Assembly (NCBI RefSeq): GCF_001580545.1
Contig: NZ_LRBG01000005.1
Coordinates: 62,001 to 126,000 of the forward strand
Direction: 5' to 3'
DNA length: 64,000 nucleotides
DNA from: Paraburkholderia monticola
GTDB lineage: Bacteria > Pseudomonadota > Gammaproteobacteria > Burkholderiales > Burkholderiaceae
The translations under genes were made by a program, and so were the position numbers. Every line of letters starts with the position of its first letter. Positions within the stretch are counted from its first letter, which is position 1. The notes beneath the pieces are model-generated. The model was not told the DNA's origin, made no database searches, and was given only the letters and a program-made list of their open reading frames with translations. Positions 29,490 through 36,757 of the stretch are shown piece after piece.

Positions 29490-30094
29490 AAGAATCGCCC
29501 AAAGCCAACCCCGCCGACAAAGTGCGCAAGGTCACAACGCGGCGAGACTGGACGATGCGCGAGCGTCTCCGGGACTACCGCGCCCTCGCGCTGTGTGAGA
29601 TGGCCGGCAGCACACAGCGCAGCTATGAACGGAACCTGAAGCGCATCGAGAACGGCATGGGCGCCATGTCGGTTCAATCGGTCGCCCCGGCTGATGTCGT
29701 GGCGCAGATCTAGCGCGTGAAGGCCGGATGGGTCGAACTGTTCACCCTGTGGTGCGCGCTGCGCGGCGTGTTCAAACATGCAACGGGCAAAAAGGTCATC
29801 GTGGCCAGCCCGTGCGCCCGCATCCAGTTCGAGGCGATCATCGGCAAGCGGCCGGAGGTTCGCAAGCGGCTGATGCCGACCGACGAAGAAATCCAAGTCC
29901 TGACCCATGCCGCGATGAGCGAAGAAAACCGCTTGTCCGTCTGCATCCTGCTTGCAACCAGTGTTCGCGCTTCTGAACTGTTCACCGCTCAACGGGCCGA
30001 TGTCTTTCTCGATGAGGCTCGTTGGCATATCCCTGCTAGCAAACCGGGCCTGCAATGGATATCCCAAAAACATAGCCTCCCTGCGATCTGCTAG
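29468..30094 (+). pseudogene. Tyrosine recombinase (phage integrase) remnant
   Basis: The frame starts inside the left attachment repeat and encodes an N-terminal SAM-like/core-binding part (residues to about 82), then an in-frame TAG at 29711-29713, then continues in the same frame. The second part holds KRLMPTDEEIQVL and the catalytic Arg region ATSVRASELF plus the beta-hairpin RWHIPASK, after which the homology stops near 30058. The C-terminal catalytic HxxR and Tyr motifs are missing. The gene is therefore dead by both a nonsense codon and a 3' truncation. Its position and direction beside the attachment site are as expected for the element's own integrase. Confidence 0.8.
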
Positions 30095-30104
30095 CTTTAC
30101 GCCG
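30060..30104. repeat. 45-bp repeat, copy A, before the toxin gene
   Basis: This 45-bp stretch recurs at 35595-35639 with 41 identical positions; the first 22 bases are identical. Copy A joins the truncated integrase to the leader of the toxin gene and ends 22 bp before its ATG. It may be a recombination breakpoint or a shared leader of such modules. Confidence 0.75.
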
Positions 30105-30126
30105 TCAGAAGCGACAGGACCTCGCA

Positions 30127-30942
30127 ATGGGCGGCACTGAACTGAAAACAGATTCGTTTCAACGGTGGATGATGTACAGCAAGGACGCCTACGGGAGCGG
30201 GCGCATCTTTCTCACTACCGAGCAAAAACAGGCAGTTGAAGAGGGCAAGAAGTTCGCGCAACGCGCATACGCCGATGTATGGGCGAAAGATGCCACGCTA
30301 GTGCAGCGCGTCCGCTCGTTCCTTGGGCAGCACTTCTACTGGCACGACCGGCTTGTGAAGACCGGCACCGCCCTTGAAGTGATAGAAACCCTGCAGTCGA
30401 TGATTCGTGGTGAGAGCGTGGTACTCATTGCCGAGCAATCGCGGACAGGTGGCGCGGTGACCGCGCCAACGTCAAAGCTCCAACAGCTCCCCAGCTTTCG
30501 CGAATCGTTGATGACCAGTTACGCGATGTCATACGATGCTGCGACGGCCTACATCGACCGCTATAACGACATGGTGGCCCGCGTTAATGCGGTTGCGGAC
30601 CGCTATGCGAACGCGGCCGCTTCGTCACTGACCGCCGCCGCGGGCGATCTGATGGAAACTGCTACGCCGCTCGGCGATGCACAACCGTTCGAGTTTGGCG
30701 ACAATCCTCTCGATGCCTCCACTTTCGATTTGGCGGCCACACCCAATACAGGTGGGCCGGGCTGGTATACCAATCCCGGCAGTGGGCAAATGCGTCTCTT
30801 CGGCAGCAATGGCTATCCCGTTGTTGATTTTGACTTTGACCACGACCATGGGCAGGGTATCCCACACGCTCACAACTGGGACTCAATACCCGGAGCCAAA
30901 TTTCCGGTTAGAGGCCCCGGGGTCGCTTTCTCCCCTCTATGA
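30127..30942 (+). CDS. Probable polymorphic toxin (type 24-like C-terminal domain)
   Basis: The 271-residue protein has a mostly helical N-terminal part (1-200), without signal peptide or membrane helix, and a compact C-terminal domain from about residue 215: GWYTNPGSGQMRLFGSNGYP, then DFDFDHDHGQGIPHAHNWD. The Asp/His-rich core with PHAHNW resembles the 'polymorphic toxin type 24' domain found at the ends of secreted bacterial toxins; this identification is from memory. A small gene 20 bp downstream is a natural candidate for its immunity protein. No PAAR, VgrG or Rhs region is attached, so it would be a stand-alone or cargo effector. ATG 30127 follows an AGGA site. Confidence 0.6.
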   Translation: MGGTELKTDSFQRWMMYSKDAYGSGRIFLTTEQKQAVEEGKKFAQRAYADVWAKDATLVQRVRSFLGQHFYWHDRLVKTGTALEVIETLQSMIRGESVVLIAEQSRTGGAVTAPTSKLQQLPSFRESLMTSYAMSYDAATAYIDRYNDMVARVNAVADRYANAAASSLTAAAGDLMETATPLGDAQPFEFGDNPLDASTFDLAATPNTGGPGWYTNPGSGQMRLFGSNGYPVVDFDFDHDHGQGIPHAHNWDSIPGAKFPVRGPGVAFSPL

Positions 30943-30962
30943 TTTATTCAAACTGACAGACT

Positions 30963-31379
30963 ATGCAAATATCATCTCGCGGCTACCACGACGCCGAACT
31001 CTCTGGCGCGGCCTATTCGCGCGCCAATGCATCCGCATTGCTCAATTTCGAACTCGAAAACGGTGATTCTGCACAACTGCTGTTCTCTGGGGTCCAAGCT
31101 CTGCGGATCAATGACTACGGCTTGCAAAATGTAGTCTCGCGTCTTCTCATTTCGCCGTCGTACACCTTTTCGATCGCTGAGATCAACGAATACATTTCGT
31201 GGGCGCATAGCAAGCACGACTACAAGGCCTCGTTCTCTGATGAAGAAGTTAGAGAGATATGGACCTCGGTCAAGCGCGGCCGACTCGCACTGTTTGTTTT
31301 GGAACCCTCTGTCGGCGCTGAGATTGTGATCTTGTGCGAACGTGCGCTAGAGGCGAAGAAGGCGGACGAGAACCCCTAA
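30963..31379 (+). CDS. Small protein, candidate immunity partner of the toxin
   Basis: I do not recognise this 138-residue protein. It is soluble and acidic overall, with no signal peptide, consistent with binding a toxin in the cytoplasm. It begins 20 bp after the toxin-like gene in the same direction. The immunity role is inferred from size, position and solubility only. Confidence 0.55.
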   Translation: MQISSRGYHDAELSGAAYSRANASALLNFELENGDSAQLLFSGVQALRINDYGLQNVVSRLLISPSYTFSIAEINEYISWAHSKHDYKASFSDEEVREIWTSVKRGRLALFVLEPSVGAEIVILCERALEAKKADENP

Positions 31380-31439
31380 GGTTTCAGTACCCTGTCAACG
31401 TATATGCTGGGCGGGCTTCCCCTCTTGGAAGAGATATCA

Positions 31440-31982
31440 ATGGCCGATCTTGACTGGATAAACTATTCCGGCGTAGTTACGGGTGCTACCGGTGCATTGA
31501 CTGGCATCGCCGGCGCGATCATGGGTGTCGTCAGTATCCGGAGAACCACCCAGATCAAGGCGTTGGATCTACGATTGGAATTGAGGAAAGCGAGTGCTGA
31601 CCTATGTCACCTTTTCCGTGGCCTGCGAGAGCTAATCGATGAGGCGGACAGGTCGAGAGTTCGGGTGTTGGACGTCACAGGGGGAACCACGCGGCGAAAC
31701 AGAGCCACGGGGCGAGACATCATAGTACCTAGCGCACGGGACGTTTGGTCCGATCAAGTTAACGCCGACCGCGCAAAGGTTGGCGAACTGGAGGCACTGA
31801 TGCCAGACACTAAGGCGGGGTACGCCGGCCTTCCGCATGAGACGCTAGAGACCAAGCTGGTTGAGGTCCATTCGCTACAAACTCAAGTCTCTGCGCTTGC
31901 CGAAAAGTATAAGGCTGCCTTGGCCAAGGACGACAACACCAGGAGAGAAATCGCGCGAGCTCGGCAGGTACTGTGGCGATAG
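31440..31982 (+). CDS. Hypothetical membrane protein with a coiled-coil-like region
   Basis: This 180-residue protein has a hydrophobic Gly/Ala/Thr-rich segment at about residues 8-32 (SGVVTGATGALTGIAGAIMG) followed by a charged helical region with heptad-like Leu spacing (about 40-75 and 120-175). I do not recognise a family. ATG 31440 is preceded by a GGAAGAG site; an upstream ATG at 31404 is less likely. It lies 60 bp after the immunity-like gene and may belong to the same transcript. Confidence 0.6.
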   Translation: MADLDWINYSGVVTGATGALTGIAGAIMGVVSIRRTTQIKALDLRLELRKASADLCHLFRGLRELIDEADRSRVRVLDVTGGTTRRNRATGRDIIVPSARDVWSDQVNADRAKVGELEALMPDTKAGYAGLPHETLETKLVEVHSLQTQVSALAEKYKAALAKDDNTRREIARARQVLWR

Positions 31983-32142
31983 CCGCATGTACGCGTTGAG
32001 TGCCATTTTTATCTTTGGTGGGTCGGTTGGTGGGTAGCACCATCAAGCACACTGGAAACCCCTGTCGCACCTAGATAATTGGCGGACACCGCCGCAGTCG
32101 CAGACAAGTCCCGCCAGAGCGATCCGCACGGGCTCAATTGTT

Positions 32143-32838
32143 TCAGGGAGACAACGAGATGAAACCTGCTGCCTTGGGTGCCACGAAAACTGAGGGCTCA
32201 TCCTTCTGACGGACGATGCGAAAGCTTTGGAATGCTGGCCTTGCTTTGAAGACTTCTACACTAACTCTCGACGCGACCACCTTTGCAGCAACATCGCGCG
32301 GGCTGGCGCTGCATCTAGAGCCGAGAATGACTTCGCGCAGCGTAATGTGCGGTTCGAAATTAAGATAATACTTACCGTCCTCTGAATCGCGTGTTTGCAG
32401 ATCGCAAAACATACGCCACTCCCTCTCGTAGGACCAGTCTCGAAATTTCGTTGTCAGAATGGCGCGCATCTGCTGTTCGATCAGTGGTTGACCGGCACCG
32501 ACGTGTTCAAGTAGTCCACTAAGCCGTTTCGACTGATAGTTGACTTGGTGCACTTCAGCCCCTATGACATCAAAGCCAAGACAAACACCTTTGTGCTTGT
32601 CCCCGTAGTGAGCCCACATGACCGGACTGTCCCAAACCTTGCTCGTGCACAGCATTCCGATAGTCCGCGTCCAATGGTCATGAAGGATCTTAAAAGCCCG
32701 TCGCGCTTTCGCTTCGCCTACTGATGCGCCTAGTAGTTCGAATGGATCGTTCGATTCGCTTATTGTCGAAAGCTTAAACCGCTGCTCCTGCAAAATCTTT
32801 TCGGCCCATCGTTGCTCGGTCAAGTAGTAAAGGCGCAT
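32143..32838 (-). CDS. DUF2971 family protein
   Basis: The 231-residue protein matches DUF2971 through MWAHYGDKHKGVCLGFD (about 73-89) and the downstream KFRDWSYEREWRMF segment (about 131-144). The family is common in genomic islands and near defence genes; its biochemical role is unknown to me. It is the only minus-strand gene in the element and is not operonic with its neighbours. The 160 bp between it and the previous gene show no reading frame but contain a TGGGTAGC motif that recurs near 32957-32978. Confidence 0.75.
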   Translation of the reverse strand: MRLYYLTEQRWAEKILQEQRFKLSTISESNDPFELLGASVGEAKARRAFKILHDHWTRTIGMLCTSKVWDSPVMWAHYGDKHKGVCLGFDVIGAEVHQVNYQSKRLSGLLEHVGAGQPLIEQQMRAILTTKFRDWSYEREWRMFCDLQTRDSEDGKYYLNFEPHITLREVILGSRCSASPRDVAAKVVASRVSVEVFKARPAFQSFRIVRQKDEPSVFVAPKAAGFISLSP

Positions 32839-32928
32839 GTCTTAGACCCGGTTTGGTTGCAGGTAATACGCGACGCACGCCCGAATTCTCCGATAACTTT
32901 CAACTTTCGGCAAAACCGTTCCCAGTGA
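32830..32928 (+). pseudogene. Gene fragment sharing a 55-bp block with 37741-37795
   Basis: Positions 32830-32884 match 37741-37795 at 50 of 55 bases. Both read KAHVLDPVWL..V..DARP in frame. Here the frame runs to a stop at 32926-32928 after unrelated codons, and upstream it abuts the start of the DUF2971 gene. It looks like the shard of a gene whose longer remnant is at 37456. Confidence 0.6.
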
Positions 32929-32952
32929 TCCTCGATCATTTGCAGCGCACCA

Positions 32953-33135
32953 CTGATGGGTAGCTAGATGGGTAGCTAGCACGAACAATCAGGCACATTT
33001 CTGGCCAAAACCCTTACTGCATAAGGATTTCACGGATTGCACAGGAACAATACGACATTGTTTTAATGTAGGGTAATTGACGTTTATCCACATTGATCGC
33101 CGCACAATGGAAGCGCGCCGCTGATGGGTAGCTAG
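32953..33135. repeat. Short direct repeats of CTGATGGGTAGCTAG flanking attR
   Basis: The 15-mer occurs at 32953-32967 and again at 33121-33135, and a partial copy (ATGGGTAGCTAGC) directly follows the first. The copies lie about 75 bp left and 23 bp right of the right attachment repeat. They could be arm-type integrase binding sites or residue of an earlier insertion; apart from them this stretch has no gene. Confidence 0.5.
33042..33098. repeat. Right attachment site (attR)
   Basis: This is the second copy of the 57-bp repeat. It keeps the last rng codons in frame-equivalent form (QEQYDIVLM and stop), but with GAA and CAA where the left copy has GAG and CAG. These synonymous changes show that the left part came from the element's own attachment site. 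Confidence 0.85.
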
Positions 33136-33164
33136 CAGCGGCATTACTCTGAAGTGCGATCGAC

Positions 33165-33360
33165 ATGGCGAAGATTCAGACCAACTTCCTCACCGACATT
33201 CAGATCCGCAAGTGGATTCGCGCCGGTTCACCTGTCGCAAAGTCGGACGGCGGCGGGCTCACATTTACTGTGTCGGCTGCCGGCGACAGGAAGTGACGCT
33301 CGGGCGATACCCGGATATGTCTCTGTCCGCCGCACGGTTGAGCGCGAGCAACCGGATCGC
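33165..33360 (+). pseudogene. Remnant of a second integrase (P4-type N-terminus)
   Basis: ATG 33165 opens MAKIQTNFLTDIQIRKWIRA, the start typical of the DUF4102/P4 integrase N-terminal domain, and the frame stops at 33294-33296. The neighbouring frame continues with RQEVTLGRYPDMSLSAAR, the conserved next element of the same domain, so a deletion with frameshift has fused the two. Nothing of the catalytic domain remains. It lies 67 bp outside attR, so an older element probably used the same rng site. Confidence 0.7.
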
Positions 33361-33379
33361 TGGCCAGAACTCGGCTGGG

Positions 33380-33627
33380 ACGGAAGTATCCGACCCGAGC
33401 CGCCACCTCAGCATATCGAGCGCGCAGAACGTGTTCTCGTCGAAGCTGTCGCCTTCGCAGAGAAAGTGCAACCTACCGTCACGATACAGGTCAATGTCGT
33501 CGCCGATGAGTCTGGCATCGAAGCCGAGGATGCTAGCCGCTTGAGTTACTCGCTGCTCGAGTCCGGCCAGCGAGAAGCCGAACTCCTGCGCGCCGTCAAA
33601 CTGAGCGAACAGTGCGTCGGTTGACAA
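33380..33627 (-). other. Coding-like remnant, function unknown
   Basis: On the minus strand a frame with protein-like composition (LFAQFDGAQEFGFSLAGLE, then GDDIDLYRDGRLHFLC) runs through this interval. A TTG at 33627 is the most natural start. It overlaps the second integrase remnant antisense at its end, so if it is a gene its 3' part has been replaced. I cannot assign a family. Confidence 0.3.
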
Positions 33628-33704
33628 ATCAGCGCCGCGTCTGTCAACCGCGCTCGGTTTTGTCAACTGATGCGCTGCGTGGCACGCAGAAACCGCACCT
33701 CTGC

Positions 33705-34535
33705 CTAGACCTTTGTGGCAAGAATCAGAACCCCAGTTTTGCCCTGTACCTGATGGACAAAAGCACCCTGTCCTTGAAGGATGACTTGCAGCGCCGAAGT
33801 GGCGGAGTCGAGCGAGGCAATCCCGCTGACCCCCTGGCCTGGATATGCGCATCCCCCGGTGGTATTGAAATTCACCGCGACATCGTAGACATACCCCGTC
33901 GAGTCCGGCTTGATCGTTCCGGTGAATGTGCATCCGCTTGCGCCCGTTCCGGTGAGATTGCCCGTCGCGTCCACGGTCATCGATACCGTGTCCGTGCCTG
34001 TCAGAACGATCAATGTTCCGTTGTATTGACCTTGGACCGTAGCCAGGCTTGGCGTCACGTCAAAGGTGGCATCGTAGGGCGCGACGAACGTCGTTGTGGC
34101 CGTGGCGCCCGTTATGGTCCCGCTGATCGACATCTTTGGAGAATAGGTGCCAGTGATGTTGATAGCGCTCGCCAATGCCGACGTGAGATTGTAGTCCGTC
34201 CCATCGCCGGAGCTAATTGTCCCGCCGGATGTCACAAGTCTGCCGATCAATGCACCATTGACGACTGACGGGTCACCCTGGCGGGAGTAAAGGGCGTAGT
34301 AAAGGTTGTTCGCCAGGATTGTCGTAGTGAGCGTTCGGTTGTCCGAGGTCGTTCCGATGTAGCGCCCCTGCGCGCTCGTGGCAGAGACGGTGGGGGTCGA
34401 TGCTGGTGCCGGTCCGGACGCCGGCGTTGTCGCGCCAGCACTGCCGTCGCCACCGCCACCGCCACCGCCGCCTCCGCCACACGCGCTGAGCAGGAGTGCT
34501 ACAGCGGCTATTATGGAAACGTTTCCTTCCTTCAT
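33705..34535 (-). CDS. Secreted lipoprotein with a poly-Gly linker
   Basis: This 276-residue protein has a type II signal peptide with lipobox LLSAC (Cys19) followed by ten consecutive Gly residues and a Ser/Thr/Ala/Pro linker. The remainder (60-276) is rich in Thr, Gly and Asn in short alternating stretches, as in all-beta surface or periplasmic domains. Cys-polyGly lipoproteins are frequent in Burkholderiaceae. No specific family is recognised. It is transcribed alone towards the island interior. Confidence 0.75.
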   Translation of the reverse strand: MKEGNVSIIAAVALLLSACGGGGGGGGGGDGSAGATTPASGPAPASTPTVSATSAQGRYIGTTSDNRTLTTTILANNLYYALYSRQGDPSVVNGALIGRLVTSGGTISSGDGTDYNLTSALASAINITGTYSPKMSISGTITGATATTTFVAPYDATFDVTPSLATVQGQYNGTLIVLTGTDTVSMTVDATGNLTGTGASGCTFTGTIKPDSTGYVYDVAVNFNTTGGCAYPGQGVSGIASLDSATSALQVILQGQGAFVHQVQGKTGVLILATKV

Positions 34536-34932
34536 TGAGTTTCTCCGGACCTTCAGTGGCGAATCCAGTTTAAGTGCGAAAAACCAACCCTAGTCCAGTT
34601 TGGTGATGATCGAAGGGGCTGACTGAATGAAGGTTGTTCGATCATCAATCACGACGCCGGCGCTTCGGCACCCTCGTTTGCGGGATCGTCGTCGGTTTCG
34701 TCATCTGTGCGCCCTTTGAGGATAGTACGCCGCCGAAGCGGCGTACTATGTCGAGCAATCCCGCGCCCGATCGGGCTCGCCGTTTCTGATTCAGTCCCAC
34801 CCGGTTATTGGCGACAGTCCTATTCTGTTGCTGGCAACCATAGACCCCTCGTACCGGTATAGGTGCGTGGGGTTTTTCTATTTGGCCCATAGCAAAACGA
34901 AAAAGCCCCACCAGAATGAAGGCGGCCCTCTC
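34536..34932. other. 397-bp non-coding stretch with two hairpins
   Basis: No supported gene is seen. It contains a perfect 12-bp stem with a CGAA tetraloop (34722-34749) and a larger imperfect stem in which GTGGGG..TTTTTC near 34866 faces GAAAAAGCCCCAC ending near 34911. The latter has T runs suitable for termination on either strand and would end the tail-fibre transcript coming from the right. Confidence 0.5.
34722..34749. repeat. Perfect 12-bp stem-loop with CGAA tetraloop
   Basis: ATAGTACGCCGC (34722-34733) pairs completely with GCGGCGTACTAT (34738-34749) around a four-base loop. There is no following T run on either strand, so it is not a classical terminator. Confidence 0.8.
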
Positions 34933-35532
34933 TCAGATGTCGCATTCCGAGAAGCTGACGTTTGAATTTATCGTACCGGTCGAGACGCTCATGATGTACC
35001 ACAGCGAGCCCAGCGTGAGAATCGGAGACACCCACGGGCTATCATGCTGGTCATTCGATACAGCAGCCACGAAGGAAAGAATCTTGCCCCTAACCGAATT
35101 GGCCGCCGGATATACCGTAAAGTTACCAGTGGCTCCCGTGGTTGAAAGCTGCGTCGCGATTGTGCCACGCACTTGCTTTGCGTTGCCGGGGAGATTCGTA
35201 AAAGCTTGAACCGTTGGCGTCACGGTGGTCGTGGTCGCCCCAAATAGCGACTGCCCCGCCACGACGTGTGTACGATCGACCACGCTGACCGGTGCAATCA
35301 TGCTCGATGCAATAATTAGGCATGCAATAAGGCCTGATGCCGTGTAGCCGGACGGCATATGCGAGCCACTGTAGAAATTCGAAAAGACCGTGGTTATTGT
35401 CGAATTCGCTTGTCCGAGGATCGCCTGGGTTCCGGCAGTCGGATTGTAGATGGCATAGACGCCAATCACGCCCGAGGTCGGCATCGTACAGGTGTCCAAA
35501 CCATTCGCCGGAAATACCGTGCACGGAAGCAC
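34933..35532 (-). pseudogene. Phage tail-fibre fragment
   Basis: The 199-residue frame resembles the C-terminal domain of phage tail-fibre proteins: GVIGVYAIYNPTAGTQAIL followed by FYSGSHMPSGYTASGLIAC, a pattern of such fibres (YGG/YSG-x-x-MP-x-GYTASALV). It begins directly in the middle of that domain with a GTG, and only a terminator hairpin lies upstream, so the N-terminal shaft is missing. No other tail genes are adjacent. I regard it as the leftover of a prophage. Confidence 0.55.
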
Positions 35533-35555
35533 AGCCGGGGATGACCAGCATGAAA

Positions 35556-35579
35556 AAGCCGACCCACGATGGTCGGCTT
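35556..35579 (-). terminator. Hairpin terminator
   Basis: A perfect 9-bp stem (35556-35564 with 35571-35579) surrounds a 6-nt loop. On the minus strand it is followed by five T residues, giving a standard rho-independent terminator for something transcribed leftward from beyond 35580 that no longer exists there. Confidence 0.7.
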
Positions 35580-35594
35580 CTTCATTGGCTCGAG

Positions 35595-35639
35595 TATCCC
35601 AAAAACATAGCCTCCCGATGATCTGCTAGGTTTACGCCG
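35595..35639. repeat. 45-bp repeat, copy B, before the DUF2515-like gene
   Basis: This is the second copy of the repeat at 30060-30104, in the same orientation and again upstream of a toxin-like gene. It ends 114 bp before the ATG at 35754. Sequences outside the 45 bp are unrelated. Confidence 0.75.
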
Positions 35640-35753
35640 CGCATTGAATGGCCGATCAATGTTCGATGCAGCCAACGTTATATGCGGGCGTGCGTCGCAA
35701 ACGAACGTTGCGCGAGGGGATGAAAACGAAGCCAACAACGACGAGCAGATTTC

Positions 35754-36755
35754 ATGCAAAAGTGCGATAACACAAGGTGTCCGGTTTGTTACCCGAACTG
35801 GAAAGAGGAGGAGGCTGCTGCAAAAAAGCGCGCCGAAGACGATAAGCAGGACTGTATCGACTGCTGGCGCTTCTATCAGAAGAAGGCCGAGGCCATCGTA
35901 ACCGTTGACGATCCGATCGCACGCAACCGGCGTATCAACGCGGCCTACGCGCAATTGTGGTTGGACGATCACCGCTTCCAGTGGGCCGGGCTCGCGGCTT
36001 TCGCGTCAAAGCAGGTTGGCTGCGGGCTACTCAACGCCGCCGAGATGAACGGCAAATCGGCTTCGGACGCTGCTGCCAATTTGAGCAAGGTAACGAGTGT
36101 CGGCCCTGCTGCATGGATGATGGCCTACGGGGCACCGTCTGCGGCGGGTGCTGCGACCGCTGAAGGCGCTGCCAAGGTCTATCAGATGCTGGCGAAGGGC
36201 AACACGGCGTTGTTTCTCGATATCTGGCCGCTGCACATGTTCTACAAGCGGTTCGGCTTGCAGAGGTTTGAGCGCTGTCTGCCTGAACGAACGTCATTGA
36301 GGGGAAGCGTCGTCTGGCCAATTGCGGATTCTGTGGCGTTTGGGGTTCCCACTCTGGAAATCCATCAAGGATTTGAGGCGATCGACAGCGGCAATATCTC
36401 AAAGGGTGTCGAAATTCTTGCCAGGCACGAGCAGATCAACATCCTGCAACCGGCCATGTACGATGACCCCGCATTTGCCATGCTGATGCGCACCAACCAG
36501 TTCGCGTGGGCGCTGAATATCCCGACCGGATCGGCGCGGGAAATCCAGTTGGCGCTAGTCAATCAGTGCACCGTTACAGGAGCGAACGCGCGAATCGAGT
36601 TGTTTAGCAGGGAACCGCTCGCCAACCTCGCTGACCCACGCCAACGGATGGCGTTTGTACTGCGCGCAGCCGAGCGTTTCGACCAACTGCTACATCATCC
36701 ACTTCAGAAATACGACGTCGAAAACTCCATCTTTCTAATCGCGCACCCGAGGTAG
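35754..36755 (+). CDS. DUF2515-like protein, candidate effector
   Basis: The 333-residue protein begins with a Cys cluster (MQKCDNTRCPVC, then CIDC at 34-37) that could bind zinc, followed by a charged helix. The core NRRINAAYAQLWLDDHRFQWAGLAAFASKQVGC (given here as the pieces NRRINAAYAQLW and FQWAGLAAFASKQVG) resembles DUF2515 proteins. A hydrophobic Ala/Gly-rich stretch (about 115-150) could insert into membranes. The last 120 residues are strongly conserved in the truncated copy at 37794-38165. The family's function is not established; the following membrane-anchored gene makes an effector/immunity pair plausible. Stop and next ATG are 2 bp apart. Confidence 0.6.
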   Translation: MQKCDNTRCPVCYPNWKEEEAAAKKRAEDDKQDCIDCWRFYQKKAEAIVTVDDPIARNRRINAAYAQLWLDDHRFQWAGLAAFASKQVGCGLLNAAEMNGKSASDAAANLSKVTSVGPAAWMMAYGAPSAAGAATAEGAAKVYQMLAKGNTALFLDIWPLHMFYKRFGLQRFERCLPERTSLRGSVVWPIADSVAFGVPTLEIHQGFEAIDSGNISKGVEILARHEQINILQPAMYDDPAFAMLMRTNQFAWALNIPTGSAREIQLALVNQCTVTGANARIELFSREPLANLADPRQRMAFVLRAAERFDQLLHHPLQKYDVENSIFLIAHPR

Positions 36756-36757
36756 TC

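Larger units (their letters stand above)
29433..33098 (+). mobile_element. Degenerate integrative element inserted at rng
   Basis: Two 57-bp direct repeats bound about 3.6 kb that carry a tyrosine recombinase remnant next to the left repeat, a toxin/immunity-like pair, a membrane protein, a DUF2971 protein on the other strand and gene debris. Codon use is less GC-biased than in the core genes on either side. The recombinase is broken twice, so the element should no longer excise by itself. No replication or transfer genes are present. Confidence 0.75.

Noticed and set aside
33154..33624. A 156-codon plus-strand frame over the second integrase remnant
   Set aside because: The integrase homology is in the other two frames; this frame matches nothing and is a by-product.
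33705..34535. Poly-G tract in the lipoprotein gene as a phase-variable slippage site
   Set aside because: The ten Gly codons are mixed GGC/GGT/GGA-type triplets rather than a homopolymer, so single-base slippage is unlikely; triplet variation is possible but not shown.
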